From Gaetbulibacter saemankumensis DSM 17032 (GTDB lineage Bacteria > Bacteroidota > Bacteroidia > Flavobacteriales > Flavobacteriaceae), in assembly GCF_000425645.1 (NCBI RefSeq), contig NZ_KE384430.1, forward strand, positions 434,001-498,000: a stretch of DNA of 64,000 nucleotides, written 5' to 3'. A program made the translations under genes and the position numbers. The notes under the pieces were generated by a model. That model saw nothing but the letters and a program-made list of their open reading frames with translations, ran no database searches and had not been told where the DNA came from. Shown one piece after another: positions 33,390-42,912 of the stretch; the stretch's first letter is position 1, and each line of letters begins with the position of its first letter.

Positions 33390-35522
33390 ATGAATAAATC
33401 AGTTTTGAGCATCTTTTTGTTCACATCCTTAATCGCATGTAAAAACGAAACCAAAGAAGAATTGACAGCTATTACATACCCAGAAACAAAAAAAATAGAT
33501 CATATTGACACCTATTTTGGAACTGAAGTTAAAGACCCCTATCGTTGGTTAGAAGATGATAGAAGTCCAGAAACCGAGGCTTGGGTTAAATCTCAAAATG
33601 AAACCACTTTCGAATATTTAAGTCAAATTCCTTTTAGAGAGGATTTGGAAAAACGTCTGTCTAAATTATGGAATTACGAAAGAGTTACCGCGCCGTTTAT
33701 TGAAGGTGATTACACTTACTTTTCAAAAAACAACGGACTTCAAAATCAGAGTGTAGTCTATAGAAAAAAAGGCGAAGAACCAGCCGAAGTATTTTTAGAT
33801 CCAAATACCTTTTCTGATGACGGTACGACATCATTAGACGCCCTAAGTTTTTCTAAAAACGGTAAAATTTTAGCTTATTCAATTTCTGAAGGTGGTAGTG
33901 ACTGGAGAAAAGTTATAATTATTGATATTGAAACTAAAAAACCGATAGAAGACACCTTAATTGACGTAAAATTTACGCAGATTTCCTGGTATAAAAATGA
34001 AGGTTTCTATTATTCAAGTTACGACAAACCTGAAGGGAGCGAATTATCTGCAAAAACCGACCAGCACAAAGTATACTACCACAAATTAGGCACTAAACAG
34101 TCGGAAGACCAATTAATTTATGGTGGAAAACCAGAAGAAAAACACCGTTATATTTACGCCCATGTTACCCGTGATAATCGTTATTTAATTTTAACACCGC
34201 GAATTTCAACATCTGGAAACAAACTACTCATAAAAGACTTGTCGCAACCAGATAGTCCCTTTGTAAGTATATTAGAAGAAGCTAATAGCGACTCAAATAT
34301 TATAGCTAATAAAGGCACCACCCTATTTATTGCAACTAATTTAGAGGCTCCAAATAGACGCGTTGTAAAAGTAGATGCTTCTAATCCAACACCGGAAAAC
34401 TGGGTGGATGTTATTGCTGAAACAGAGCATGTGCTAAGCCCTTCTAAAGGCAGTGGTTATCTTTTTGCTCATTATATGATTGACGCACTTTCAAAAGTAA
34501 AACAATATGATTTTGAAGGTAATCTTATAAGAGACATTGAATTACCTGGCTTAGGAAGTGTCGGAGGATTTTCTGGAAAAGAAGAAGCCGATATTTTGTA
34601 TTATAGCTTTACAAATTATAATACCCCAACAAGTATTTATTCTATAGACCCCAAAACGGGCGAAACAAAATTATATTGGAAACCTCAAATAGATTTTAAT
34701 AGTGCTAATTATGAAAGTCATCAGGTGTTCTACAATTCTAAAGATGGGACAAAAGTCCCAATGATGATTACCTATAAGAAAGGATTGGAATTAAATGGTA
34801 AAAACCCTACCATTTTATATGGTTATGGCGGATTCAATATTAGTTTAACACCTAGCTTTAGTGTAACGCATGCCGTATGGATGGAGCAAGGAGGTATACT
34901 AGCCGTACCGAATTTACGTGGTGGCGGAGAATATGGGCGTGACTGGCATGACGCTGGAATTCAGCTAAAAAAGCAAAATGTTTTTGATGATTTTATCACA
35001 GCTGGGGAATACTTAATAGCCAATCGTTATACCTCTTCAGATTATCTTGCCCTTCGCGGTGGTTCTAATGGCGGACTTTTGGTTGGTGCTGTTATGACCC
35101 AACGCCCTGATTTAGCAAAAGTAGCGTTACCTGCTGTTGGGGTTTTAGACATGTTAAGATACCATACCTTTACAGCTGGAGCTGGTTGGGCATACGATTA
35201 CGGTACCGCCGACCAAAGCAAAGAAATGTTCGAATATTTAAAAGGTTACTCACCAGTTCATAATGTAAAAAAGGGGGTGTCTTATCCCGCAACATTAATA
35301 ACAACAGGCGACCACGACGATCGTGTGGTACCTGCCCACAGTTTTAAATTTGCCGCTGAGTTGCAAGACAAACAAACTAGCGAGCATCCTACACTTATTA
35401 GAATTGAAACCAATGCGGGGCATGGCGCAGGAACCCCAATAAATAAAACAATAGAGCAATATGCCGATATATTCGGTTTTACCCTTTTTAATATGGGGTA
35501 CAAAAGCTTGCCTAGTGAATAA
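33390..35522 (+). CDS. Prolyl oligopeptidase family serine peptidase (S9A), lipoprotein
   Basis: A 710-residue prolyl endopeptidase with an N-terminal lipoprotein signal ([17 protein letters not shown], lipid-modified Cys at 17). It is therefore probably anchored in the envelope rather than cytoplasmic. The family N-terminus [13 protein letters not shown] and seven-bladed propeller region are followed by the alpha/beta-hydrolase domain with Ser559 (GGSNGG), the DHDDRVVP loop starting at Asp641 and His678 (AGHGAG). It cleaves peptides after proline. It stands as a single gene with a terminator. Confidence 0.94.
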   Translation: MNKSVLSIFLFTSLIACKNETKEELTAITYPETKKIDHIDTYFGTEVKDPYRWLEDDRSPETEAWVKSQNETTFEYLSQIPFREDLEKRLSKLWNYERVTAPFIEGDYTYFSKNNGLQNQSVVYRKKGEEPAEVFLDPNTFSDDGTTSLDALSFSKNGKILAYSISEGGSDWRKVIIIDIETKKPIEDTLIDVKFTQISWYKNEGFYYSSYDKPEGSELSAKTDQHKVYYHKLGTKQSEDQLIYGGKPEEKHRYIYAHVTRDNRYLILTPRISTSGNKLLIKDLSQPDSPFVSILEEANSDSNIIANKGTTLFIATNLEAPNRRVVKVDASNPTPENWVDVIAETEHVLSPSKGSGYLFAHYMIDALSKVKQYDFEGNLIRDIELPGLGSVGGFSGKEEADILYYSFTNYNTPTSIYSIDPKTGETKLYWKPQIDFNSANYESHQVFYNSKDGTKVPMMITYKKGLELNGKNPTILYGYGGFNISLTPSFSVTHAVWMEQGGILAVPNLRGGGEYGRDWHDAGIQLKKQNVFDDFITAGEYLIANRYTSSDYLALRGGSNGGLLVGAVMTQRPDLAKVALPAVGVLDMLRYHTFTAGAGWAYDYGTADQSKEMFEYLKGYSPVHNVKKGVSYPATLITTGDHDDRVVPAHSFKFAAELQDKQTSEHPTLIRIETNAGHGAGTPINKTIEQYADIFGFTLFNMGYKSLPSE

Positions 35523-35559
35523 GCTAACAGATTAAAAATATTAGATTTTAATATCACAG

Positions 35560-35589
35560 AAAAATCGTCTCGTTGCAGGCGATTTTTTT
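35560..35589 (+). terminator. Rho-independent terminator after the prolyl oligopeptidase gene
   Basis: AAAAATCGTCT (35560-35570) pairs with AGGCGATTTTT (35577-35587) with one G:U pair, followed by T residues. The tail runs into the promoter box of the next gene. Confidence 0.85.
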
Positions 35590-35593
35590 ATAC

Positions 35594-35601
35594 TATTTTT
35601 G
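35594..35601 (+). promoter_or_regulatory. -7 box TATTTTTG at the ABC ATPase start
   Basis: An exact TAnnTTTG match ending five bases before the ATG at 35606 with CAGC between. The transcript would begin at or next to the start codon. Confidence 0.5.
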
Positions 35602-35605
35602 CAGC

Positions 35606-36523
35606 ATGCTACAAGTTAAAAACCTCCACTTTGCTTATAAGAATACACCTATATTAAAAGATATCTCCTTCACAGTAAATACAGGCGAGCATTTTTCTAT
35701 TATTGGTGAAAGTGGCTCCGGAAAAAGTACCTTGATAAAATTATTATATGGTACTTACGACTTAAATAATGGGCATATCTTCTGGAAAAACACCGAAATT
35801 TTGGGCCCCAAATACAATTTGGTAGTTGGTTATGAGTTTATGAAGTACGTTTCTCAGGAATTCGACTTAATGCCGTTTACATCTGTTTCCGAAAATATTG
35901 GTGCCTTTCTATCTAATTTTTTCCCTGAGGAAAAACAAGCACGTATAAAAGAACTACTTGCGGTCGTAGAATTAGAGCCATATGCAAACACCAAAGTAAA
36001 AGAATTAAGCGGCGGTCAAAAACAACGGGTAGCCATAGCTCGTGCCATTGCTAAACAGCCAGAAATTATCCTATTAGATGAACCTTTTAGCCATATAGAC
36101 AATTTTAAAAAACAGTCCTTACGAAGAAGTTTATTTAAATACCTAAAGGAAAAACAAATTACTTGTATTGTGGCTACTCATGATAAAGATGATGTGATTT
36201 CTTTTTCAGACCATATGATGGTTCTGAATGAAGCTGAAATTGTTGCAAATGGCACACCAAAAGAACTTTATAACCATCCAAAAAATGAATTAATCGCTTC
36301 GTTTTTTGGGGAGTTTAATATTATAAATGAACAGTTTGTGTATGCTAATCAGTTAAAAGTTTGTTCTAATTCCAACTTTAAGGCCGTGGTTACTAAATCG
36401 TATTATAAAGGCTATTATTTTTTAATCGAAGCTTTAATTGGCAATAACAAAGTATTTTTTGAACATCTGAATCCTATTGAAATGAACACAGAAGTATTTC
36501 TGAAAATTGACAAACCTGCTTAG
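35606..36523 (+). CDS. ABC transporter ATP-binding protein
   Basis: A 305-residue ABC ATPase. Walker A GESGSGKST (residues 34-42), signature LSGGQKQRVAIARA, Walker B IILLDEP, then the H-loop ATHDKDD. The C-terminal 80 residues form an extra domain (IINEQFVYANQLKVCSNSNF onward) resembling the regulatory TOBE-like tail of FbpC/PotA-type importer ATPases. No permease or binding protein is next to it, so the transported substrate is unknown. The start was set at ATG 35606; the upstream Met at 35573 lies inside the preceding terminator. Confidence 0.87.
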   Translation: MLQVKNLHFAYKNTPILKDISFTVNTGEHFSIIGESGSGKSTLIKLLYGTYDLNNGHIFWKNTEILGPKYNLVVGYEFMKYVSQEFDLMPFTSVSENIGAFLSNFFPEEKQARIKELLAVVELEPYANTKVKELSGGQKQRVAIARAIAKQPEIILLDEPFSHIDNFKKQSLRRSLFKYLKEKQITCIVATHDKDDVISFSDHMMVLNEAEIVANGTPKELYNHPKNELIASFFGEFNIINEQFVYANQLKVCSNSNFKAVVTKSYYKGYYFLIEALIGNNKVFFEHLNPIEMNTEVFLKIDKPA

Positions 36524-36981
36524 ATAATTTGTTCAATAATAATAGTTTGTCCTCTAAATATTATTTCATCACCTACTTTTTTACCCATTAAAAGTTGTCC
36601 TATAGGCGCACTAGATGATATGGCATAAAACCTCTGACTTTCATAATTAATTTCCCCAGCACTAACCGAAATAAAATAATTAGCTTGCGTTGTAAAAACC
36701 ACGGCACCCAAACTTACATGTTCTAACTTTTTATCTAAACGAATTTTCGACAACACCCCTTGTAACTTCTGAATTTCAGCTAATTGATTTCCGGACTTTT
36801 CACGTTCTAATTGCAACATAGCCCGACCTGTTTCATGCTTATCACCCGCACTACTTTTTGTTTCCGAAGTTAGCGACTCTTGAATATCGTTAATGGCATG
36901 TTTAATCGCTTCAAGACGTTTCCCAACCCCATTAACACAGGCATTATACAGAGCCGTTTTTAAAGATAATTCATTATTCAT
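36520..36981 (-). CDS. GreA/GreB C-terminal-domain protein
   Basis: A 153-residue protein with a helical N-terminal part (NNELSLKTALYNACVNGVGK onward) and a C-terminal FKBP-like domain of GreA/GreB type: VSLGAVVFTTQANYFIS, AISSSAPIGQLLMGKKVGDE. It may bind RNA polymerase as a secondary-channel factor. Such proteins are sometimes mislabelled 3-oxoacyl-ACP synthase. The start was set at ATG 36981, which overlaps the end of mtgA by eight bases (translational coupling). Four bases overlap the ABC gene end. Confidence 0.75.
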   Translation of the reverse strand: MNNELSLKTALYNACVNGVGKRLEAIKHAINDIQESLTSETKSSAGDKHETGRAMLQLEREKSGNQLAEIQKLQGVLSKIRLDKKLEHVSLGAVVFTTQANYFISVSAGEINYESQRFYAISSSAPIGQLLMGKKVGDEIIFRGQTIIIEQII

Positions 36982-37654
36982 ATTGTAAAGGTCCGAAATA
37001 ACGCATTTGTTGAACAATCCAATTTTTTCTTTTCTGAATATAATTTGATGCTGGATTAGCACGGTAATTTAAAGGATTAGGTAAAATGGCTGCGATAGCC
37101 GCAGCTTCATAAGCCGTTAAAACTTTAGCTGATTTTTTAAACCAATATTGCGAGGCCGCCTCTGCTCCATAAATACCATTTCCCATTTCAATACTATTCA
37201 AATAAACTTCTATGATGCGTTGTTTGGTCCAAAAGAGTTCAATTAAAAAGGTAAAATACGTTTCAAAACCTTTGCGCACCCAACTCCTTTGTGGCCATAA
37301 AAACACATTCTTCGCTGTCTGTTGGCTAATCGTACTTGCTCCTCTTATGCGTTTGCCATTCTTATTATTCACAATCGCCTTTTCAATAGCATTTAAATCA
37401 AATCCCTTATGGTTTAAAAAATGCTGATCTTCACTACAAATAACAGCCAATTGCAGATTCTTTGAAATGTCGTTTATCGATACCCAGTCGTGTTTAAAAT
37501 TATTCGTTTTGTTGGCTTCTTTATTTTCAAAATACCGGATAACCATTAAAGGAGTAAAAGGTACCGGAACCCACTTAAACAATACTACAAACATGGTAGA
37601 AACCGCTATAAACCAAAGTAGTATTTTAAATAAAAACTTAAATATTCTGTTCAT
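36974..37654 (-). CDS. mtgA: Monofunctional biosynthetic peptidoglycan transglycosylase
   Basis: A 226-residue GT51 enzyme that polymerises lipid II. It has an N-terminal membrane anchor (residues about 6-28, FLFKILLWFIAVSTMFVVLF) and the GT51 motifs SEDQHFLNHKGFD (catalytic Glu), RGASTISQQTAKN, the RxxxRKxxE-like segment and YLNSIEMGNGIYGAEAASQ. There is no transpeptidase domain. It overlaps the GreA/B-like gene, and the FAD oxidoreductase gene ends one base before it on the same strand, so all three are one operon. Confidence 0.93.
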   Translation of the reverse strand: MNRIFKFLFKILLWFIAVSTMFVVLFKWVPVPFTPLMVIRYFENKEANKTNNFKHDWVSINDISKNLQLAVICSEDQHFLNHKGFDLNAIEKAIVNNKNGKRIRGASTISQQTAKNVFLWPQRSWVRKGFETYFTFLIELFWTKQRIIEVYLNSIEMGNGIYGAEAASQYWFKKSAKVLTAYEAAAIAAILPNPLNYRANPASNYIQKRKNWIVQQMRYFGPLQYE

Positions 37655-37655
37655 G

Positions 37656-38771
37656 TCAATCTCCAGATAATTGAGCTAATTCTTTACCGATTAAACTACC
37701 GATGGCAACACCCATACCTCCCAATCGAACCCCACAAAACACATTCTTAGATATTGGTTTTACAATGGCTTGTTTTCGATTTCCAACTCCCATGATACCG
37801 CTCCAGGAATAATCAATTTCAAAAGGAATATCTGACAAAATAGTTGTTTCTAATAAGTTTTTTAAGGCATTCTGAATTTGTTTGGTCTGCCCAAGTTCAG
37901 TGGTTTCTTCACCTTTAAAATCAAGGTTACGCCCACCACCAAGCAATATACGATTATCTATATTTCTAAAATAATAATACCCCTGATCTAAATGAAATGT
38001 ACCTTTAATAGTTAAGTTTTTAATGGGTTTGGTAATTAAAACCTGAGCTCGAGCAGGCTTTATGGGCTGATTAATTAATTGCCCTGCAAAACCATTGGTA
38101 GCAATTAATAATTTTGATGTGGTAAATTCGAAGGCATTAGTTTTTACATTAACTGTTTGAAGTGCGTCTGAAAAACGCTCTACAGAAATATTATTTAAGA
38201 TTTTCACTCCCTGAGATTGTACTTTTTTAATTAAGGCATTCATCATTTTACCAGTATCAATCTGCCCTTCAAAAGGATTAAAAACATATTGTGATTCGAT
38301 ATTTTTAAATGAAAACTCATTGGATTTGAAACTAAAAACATTTTTGTTAAACAATGGTTCCAGTAAACCATTTATTTCTGCGATTTTCGACGTACATGTT
38401 TCAAATAAAGTATCATCTTTTAAAAACAACTCATAGCCTCCATAATTTTTAAAACCAATATGATTATCCCCCAAACTTTGTCGCAACAAACTTAATCCTT
38501 GTACTCGCTTTCTAACAAGCTGGAACACTTCCTCTTCCGAATGGGTCGTTAAATCATTTATAATTTCACTAAGACTCCCAAAACAGGCAAATCCAGCATT
38601 TTTGGTACTAGCACCTTGAGGAAAAGTTCCACGTTCAAGAACTAGTATTTTTGACTTTGGATATTGTTCTTTTAAGAACAAAGCCGTGCTAAGTCCTACA
38701 ATACCACTACCAACAATGGTGAAGTCTACTGCACTTAACCAAGATTTTATTTCCCAATACGATAAATTCAC
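37656..38771 (-). CDS. FAD-dependent oxidoreductase (DAO / glycine-oxidase-like)
   Basis: A 371-residue flavoprotein. The Rossmann FAD motif FTIVGSGIVGLSTALFL is near residues 18-34 with LERG (acidic ribose ligand) following, and the C-terminal SGIMGVGNRKQAIVKPISKN and GVRLGGMGVAIGS complete the DAO fold. It oxidises an amine or amino acid of unknown identity. It is the first gene of the minus-strand operon leading into mtgA. A dispersed repeat lies upstream. Confidence 0.85.
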   Translation of the reverse strand: MNLSYWEIKSWLSAVDFTIVGSGIVGLSTALFLKEQYPKSKILVLERGTFPQGASTKNAGFACFGSLSEIINDLTTHSEEEVFQLVRKRVQGLSLLRQSLGDNHIGFKNYGGYELFLKDDTLFETCTSKIAEINGLLEPLFNKNVFSFKSNEFSFKNIESQYVFNPFEGQIDTGKMMNALIKKVQSQGVKILNNISVERFSDALQTVNVKTNAFEFTTSKLLIATNGFAGQLINQPIKPARAQVLITKPIKNLTIKGTFHLDQGYYYFRNIDNRILLGGGRNLDFKGEETTELGQTKQIQNALKNLLETTILSDIPFEIDYSWSGIMGVGNRKQAIVKPISKNVFCGVRLGGMGVAIGSLIGKELAQLSGD

Positions 38772-38810
38772 CCTAAGAAATTAATGATTGTCCTAAGTAA
38801 AAATAATGAA

Positions 38811-38893
38811 TTCGTGCTAAGGATTAGACTTTTGTTGAAGCTCTTTTAATTACTCTAGAATTAAAAGTGACTTACAAAAACCTGAATTTTACT
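38811..38893 (-). repeat. Flavobacterial dispersed repeat, copy 2
   Basis: Read on the minus strand this matches copy 1 (22940-23031). TTCAGG...AAGTCACTTTTAATT, a hairpin, and AATTAAAAGAGCTTCAACAA then a CTAATCCTTAGC end align with the copy 1 segments. Stem CTTTTAATT (38843-38851)/AATTAAAAG (38859-38867). The GGGCGTTCCC end is not preserved. Confidence 0.65.
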
Positions 38894-38919
38894 TTTGGCT
38901 AAAAAAAGAAAATGAAATC

Positions 38920-38949
38920 AAAAAAAAACTCCGAAAGTAATTTCGGAGC
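38920..38949 (-). terminator. Rho-independent terminator after accC
   Basis: On the minus strand CTCCGAAA/TTTCGGAG (38929-38948) forms a perfect stem with a four-base loop, followed by nine T residues. Confidence 0.92.
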
Positions 38950-38958
38950 CTTTTATAT

Positions 38959-40311
38959 TTATTCTTCAACTTGTTTTTCCATAACGAAGTCTTCCATAAA
39001 CTTAGTGGTATAATTACCCGCTAAATAATCGGGATTATCCATAAGTTGTCTATGAAATGGAATAGTTGTTTTTATTCCTTCGATAACAAACTCGTCTAAA
39101 GCACGTTTCATTTTATTGATGGCTTCTTCTCTGGTTTGAGCCGTTGTAATCAACTTGGCAATCATAGAATCGTAGTTTGGAGGAATAGTATATCCAGCAT
39201 ACACATGCGTATCTAAACGAACACCATGACCTCCAGGAGCATGTAAGGTTGTTATTTTTCCTGGAGATGGACGGAAACCATTATATGGATCCTCGGCATT
39301 TATACGACATTCTATAGAATGTAATTTTGGTAAGTAATTTTTACCTGAAATTGGCACGCCTGCCGCAACTAATATCTGTTCACGTATTAAGTCGAAATCA
39401 ATTACCTGTTCTGTAATTGGGTGCTCTACCTGAATACGCGTATTCATTTCCATGAAATAGAAATTACGGTGCTTATCAACTAAAAATTCGATAGTTCCTG
39501 CACCTTCATATTTAATGTATTCTGCCGCTCTAACTGCTGCAAGACCCATTTCATTTCTTAACTCATCAGTCATAAATGGTGAAGGTGTCTCTTCAGTTAA
39601 TTTTTGGTGACGACGTTGTACGGAACAGTCTCTTTCTGAAAGGTGACAAGCTTTCCCTGTAGAATCTCCGACAATTTGAATTTCGATATGTCTTGGTTCT
39701 TCGATAAGTTTTTCCATGTACATATCATCGTTTCCAAAGGCAGCCTTACTCTCCTGACGTGCAGAATCCCAAGCTGCTTTTAAATCCTCCTCTTTCCAAA
39801 CGGCACGCATACCTTTACCTCCACCACCGGCAGAAGCTTTAAGCATAACAGGGTATCCCGTTTCTATTGCGATTTTCTCACACTCTTCATAGGTATTGAT
39901 AACACCATCACTACCAGGCACACAAGGCACCCCAGCAGCTTTCATGGTAGCCTTCGCATTGGCTTTATCACCCATTCTATCAATCATCTCTGGAGAAGCA
40001 CCAATAAATTTAATACCGTGCTCTTCACAGATTTTTGAAAATTTTGCATTCTCTGACAAGAATCCATACCCCGGATGAATAGCGTCTGCGTTTGTAATTT
40101 CGGCAGCAGCAATAATATGTGCCATTTTCAAATACGACTCACTACTTAAAGCAGGCCCTATACAAACAGCCTCATCGGCAAATTTTACATGTAAACTATC
40201 TGCATCAGCTGTAGAATAAACAGCCACAGTTTTGATACCCATTTCTTTACAGGTTCTAATAACACGCAGTGCTATTTCCCCTCTATTGGCAATCAATATT
40301 TTTTTAAACAT
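38959..40311 (-). CDS. accC: Acetyl-CoA carboxylase, biotin carboxylase subunit
   Basis: A 450-residue ATP-grasp enzyme that carboxylates biotin on AccB. The N-terminal [20 protein letters not shown], the glycine-rich loop [24 protein letters not shown] and [15 protein letters not shown] are all diagnostic. Length is standard. It is the last gene of the fabH-accB-accC transcript and ends at a strong terminator. It is separated from accB by 86 bp that contain short repeats. Confidence 0.97.
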   Translation of the reverse strand: MFKKILIANRGEIALRVIRTCKEMGIKTVAVYSTADADSLHVKFADEAVCIGPALSSESYLKMAHIIAAAEITNADAIHPGYGFLSENAKFSKICEEHGIKFIGASPEMIDRMGDKANAKATMKAAGVPCVPGSDGVINTYEECEKIAIETGYPVMLKASAGGGGKGMRAVWKEEDLKAAWDSARQESKAAFGNDDMYMEKLIEEPRHIEIQIVGDSTGKACHLSERDCSVQRRHQKLTEETPSPFMTDELRNEMGLAAVRAAEYIKYEGAGTIEFLVDKHRNFYFMEMNTRIQVEHPITEQVIDFDLIREQILVAAGVPISGKNYLPKLHSIECRINAEDPYNGFRPSPGKITTLHAPGGHGVRLDTHVYAGYTIPPNYDSMIAKLITTAQTREEAINKMKRALDEFVIEGIKTTIPFHRQLMDNPDYLAGNYTTKFMEDFVMEKQVEE

Positions 40312-40332
40312 AACTTTATGAATTAAAAATTA

Positions 40333-40390
40333 CAAATTCCAATCGCCAAATTCCAAATATTGGATTTTGAGATTTGTGTATTGGAACTTT
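40333..40390. repeat. Short CAAATTCCAA repeats between accB and accC
   Basis: CAAATTCCAA occurs twice (40333-40342, 40347-40356), with a near-palindrome CCAAATATTGG (40353-40363) and an inverted TTGGAAC at 40381. The spacing is irregular and there are only two units. Its function is unknown. Confidence 0.5.
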
Positions 40391-40397
40391 TAATAGG

Positions 40398-40883
40398 TTA
40401 TGAAGGGTCTACTAAAAATAATGGTTGATCGAACTCTACAGGTGAAGAATCATCAACTAATATTTTAACAATCTTACCTGAAACTTCAGATTCTATTTCG
40501 TTGAATAGTTTCATTGCTTCGATAATACAAAGGACATCACCTTCTGCAATAGTTTGACCTACCTCTACAAATAATGGCTTATCAGGAGATGGTTTTCTGT
40601 AGAACGTACCAATGATTGGTGATTTTATTGTAATATACTTAGAATCTTCTGTTGCAGCAGGCGCTGGTGTAGTAGCTTGAGAAGCTGGTTGCGCTTCAGC
40701 AACAGGTGCTTGTGCTTGTACTTGTGGAATTTGTTGTTGTACAGGGGCATATTGAACAGCCGGTGCATCTGATTCTGATCCTGTTTTAATGGTGATTTTA
40801 ATATCATCCATTTCTAATTTAACCTCACTTGCTCCAGATTTTGCAACAAATTTGATTAAGTTTTGAATCTCTTTAATTTCCAT
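40398..40883 (-). CDS. accB: Acetyl-CoA carboxylase, biotin carboxyl carrier protein
   Basis: A 161-residue BCCP. The N-terminal helix domain ([20 protein letters not shown]) is followed by a Pro/Ala/Gln-rich flexible linker (residues about 41-77) and the biotinyl domain with the biotin lysine Lys125 in EAMKLFNEI. It carries the carboxybiotin between AccC and the carboxyltransferase. It lies 25 bp after fabH on the same strand. Confidence 0.97.
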   Translation of the reverse strand: MEIKEIQNLIKFVAKSGASEVKLEMDDIKITIKTGSESDAPAVQYAPVQQQIPQVQAQAPVAEAQPASQATTPAPAATEDSKYITIKSPIIGTFYRKPSPDKPLFVEVGQTIAEGDVLCIIEAMKLFNEIESEVSGKIVKILVDDSSPVEFDQPLFLVDPS

Positions 40884-40908
40884 ATTATTTGCTATTTTAT
40901 TAATCTTT

Positions 40909-41904
40909 TTATGAATTATAAGCCCACTTTAAATAAATGGCCCCCCAGTTAAATCCGCCACCAAAAGCAGCAAATATAACATTATCTCCCTTTTTTAGTT
41001 GCGATTCGTAATCGTTTAATAATAACGGTAAAGTTGCCGATGTCGTATTTCCGTATTTCTGAATATTCATCATCACCTTGGCAGGATCTAAATTAATTCG
41101 CTCTGCAGTGGCATCAATAATACGTTTATTAGCTTGATGTGCCGCTAACCAATCAACACTATCTTTATCTAATCCGTTTCTATCTAATATTTTCACCGTT
41201 GCATCAGCCATATTAAATACCGCATTTTTAAATACGGTACGACCTTCCTGAAATGCATATTGCCCACCTTTAGCCATAGCCTCTTCGGTTACAGGGAACG
41301 ATGACCCTCCGTACGTTGCTTGTAAGAACTCACGACCCGAACCATCACTTCTTAGGTATTCGTCTTGCAAACCTAAACCTTCTTCATTAGGCTCAAACAA
41401 TACCGCTCCGGCACCATCTCCAAATATAATACAGGTTGCACGGTCTTTATAATTAATAATAGAAGACATTTTATCAGCTCCTATAAGCAATACATTTTTA
41501 TATCTACCAGACTCTATATAGCTAGCAGCTACAGACATTCCATATAAAAAACTTGAACATGCCGCATCCATATCAAATGTAAATGCATTAATAGCACCTA
41601 TTTGTGAAGCTGTATATGAAGCCGTTGAAGCTGCTTTCATATCTGGTGTTGCCGTTGCAACAATAACAAGTTCTATATCTTCGGGGTTGAGACCTTTTTT
41701 ATTTATTAGGTCTTGAGCGGCTTTTATAGCAAGGTAAGAAGTTCCTTTGCCTTCACCTTTAAGAATTCTACGTTCCTTAATTCCTGTTCTGGTGGTAATC
41801 CATTCATCATTTGTATCAACCATAGTCTCAAGAATTTGATTGGTTAATACATAATCTGGCACGTAAGCGCCAACAGCTGTTATCGCTGCTGAGATTTTAC
41901 TCAT
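40909..41904 (-). CDS. fabH: 3-oxoacyl-ACP synthase III
   Basis: A 331-residue initiating condensing enzyme of type II fatty acid synthesis. The catalytic triad is visible: Cys116 ([10 protein letters not shown]), His256 (AAHQANKRI) and Asn286 ([10 protein letters not shown]). It condenses acetyl- or branched acyl-CoA with malonyl-ACP. It is preceded by a terminator after rpmF, so it probably has its own promoter in the 180-bp gap, while keeping the conserved rpmF-fabH order. Confidence 0.97.
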   Translation of the reverse strand: MSKISAAITAVGAYVPDYVLTNQILETMVDTNDEWITTRTGIKERRILKGEGKGTSYLAIKAAQDLINKKGLNPEDIELVIVATATPDMKAASTASYTASQIGAINAFTFDMDAACSSFLYGMSVAASYIESGRYKNVLLIGADKMSSIINYKDRATCIIFGDGAGAVLFEPNEEGLGLQDEYLRSDGSGREFLQATYGGSSFPVTEEAMAKGGQYAFQEGRTVFKNAVFNMADATVKILDRNGLDKDSVDWLAAHQANKRIIDATAERINLDPAKVMMNIQKYGNTTSATLPLLLNDYESQLKKGDNVIFAAFGGGFNWGAIYLKWAYNS

Positions 41905-42032
41905 AACTTCGTAGTTAAATTGACCAAAAAATCATTAAAATTGAACAAAAACACTCAAAAATTTGTGAAAACTACTAATTTCAGGTGTAATCTTCCGCAA
42001 ATTACGTGTTTTTTATGCTGTATAAAAAACAT

Positions 42033-42066
42033 ATCATAAAAAAAACGCTCACATGTGAGCGTTTTA
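42033..42066 (-). terminator. Terminator between rpmF and fabH
   Basis: AAAACGCTCACATGTGAGCGTTTT (in two halves of 12, 42042-42065) is a perfect palindrome with T residues on the minus-strand downstream side. It separates the pdxA-DUF177-rpmF transcript from fabH-accB-accC. Confidence 0.85.
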
Positions 42067-42085
42067 AATTATGCATGCATAACAG

Positions 42086-42289
42086 TTATGCTATGTTTTC
42101 TACAGCCTCTGAGTTGTCAATTAACACTTGACCTCTGTAATATAATTTTCCTTCGTGCCAGTGAGCTCTATGATACAAATGAGCTTCACCTGTAGTAGGA
42201 CATGTAGCAATCTGTGGCGCAGTTGCTTTATAATGTGTTCTTCTTTTATCTCTTCTCGTTTTTGAGATTTTTCTCTTAGGATGTGCCAT
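42086..42289 (-). CDS. rpmF: 50S ribosomal protein L32
   Basis: A 67-residue protein. The N-terminus [20 protein letters not shown] is the L32 signature. There is only a single Cys (ATCPTTGE) and no second CxxC pair, so this is a non-zinc-ribbon version. It starts nine bases after the DUF177 gene and follows the widely conserved yceD-rpmF order. Confidence 0.96.
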   Translation of the reverse strand: MAHPKRKISKTRRDKRRTHYKATAPQIATCPTTGEAHLYHRAHWHEGKLYYRGQVLIDNSEAVENIA

Positions 42290-42298
42290 TTTTTATAT

Positions 42299-42838
42299 TT
42301 ATTTATCCGTTAATAGTTTTTTTAATGTATTCCAGCGAGGATCTATTTCATCTTCCTCATTTTTTTTCTCCTTTTGCTTAGGGCTTAACTCTTCTAATTT
42401 TTTGAGTATATCTGAATCTAATGTCCCATCTTTAATTCCGGGATGTACACGTTTAATCGGTACGGCCAATACAATTGACTCATAAATATATTGTTGCACA
42501 TTAATTTCATAAGTGCCATGTGGCACAATTAAAATATTGATATGCTCATCGTTATATTCATCTCCAAACTTAACCACCAAATCAAACTCATTTTCTATAG
42601 GTTGATTGTAAGGTTCGTTCGTTAAATCGCAATTAACATTTACAAATCCTGAAATTTTAAAGTGTAATTCGAGTAATGTGGATTTCTTTTCTAATTCAAG
42701 ATGAACATCAACACTTACATCGTTAAACTCTTTATACTCAAAATATTCAAAGAACGCTTGCTCAATTTTGTACTCAAAATGATGCTTCGCTACCTTTAGC
42801 CCTACAAATGGAATTGTAAATTCTTTTAATGGCTTCAT
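42299..42838 (-). CDS. DUF177 (YceD-like) protein
   Basis: A 179-residue protein of the DUF177/YceD family that travels with rpmF in most bacteria and is linked to 23S rRNA processing in other phyla. Visible features: KEFTIPFVGLKVAKHHFEY at the start, GFVNVNCDLTNEPYNQPI, and the charged tail after residue 145. One conserved Cys remains where others have CxxC. The start was set at ATG 42838; a GTG two codons upstream is possible. Confidence 0.88.
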   Translation of the reverse strand: MKPLKEFTIPFVGLKVAKHHFEYKIEQAFFEYFEYKEFNDVSVDVHLELEKKSTLLELHFKISGFVNVNCDLTNEPYNQPIENEFDLVVKFGDEYNDEHINILIVPHGTYEINVQQYIYESIVLAVPIKRVHPGIKDGTLDSDILKKLEELSPKQKEKKNEEDEIDPRWNTLKKLLTDK

Positions 42839-42912
42839 TATCACATCTATTTTGAGCCTGCAAATATATAAATTTTTATTTTAAGCAAGGTAACTTATAA
42901 ACATTTTTTTGT

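Noticed and set aside
36520-36981. 3-oxoacyl-ACP synthase label for the GreA/B-like protein
   Set aside because: There is no condensing-enzyme Cys/His/Asn set, and the C-terminal domain has the GreA/GreB pattern.
40333-40390. CAAATTCCAA repeats as a CRISPR array
   Set aside because: There are only two short units with a four-base spacer, no regular spacing and no cas genes in the window.
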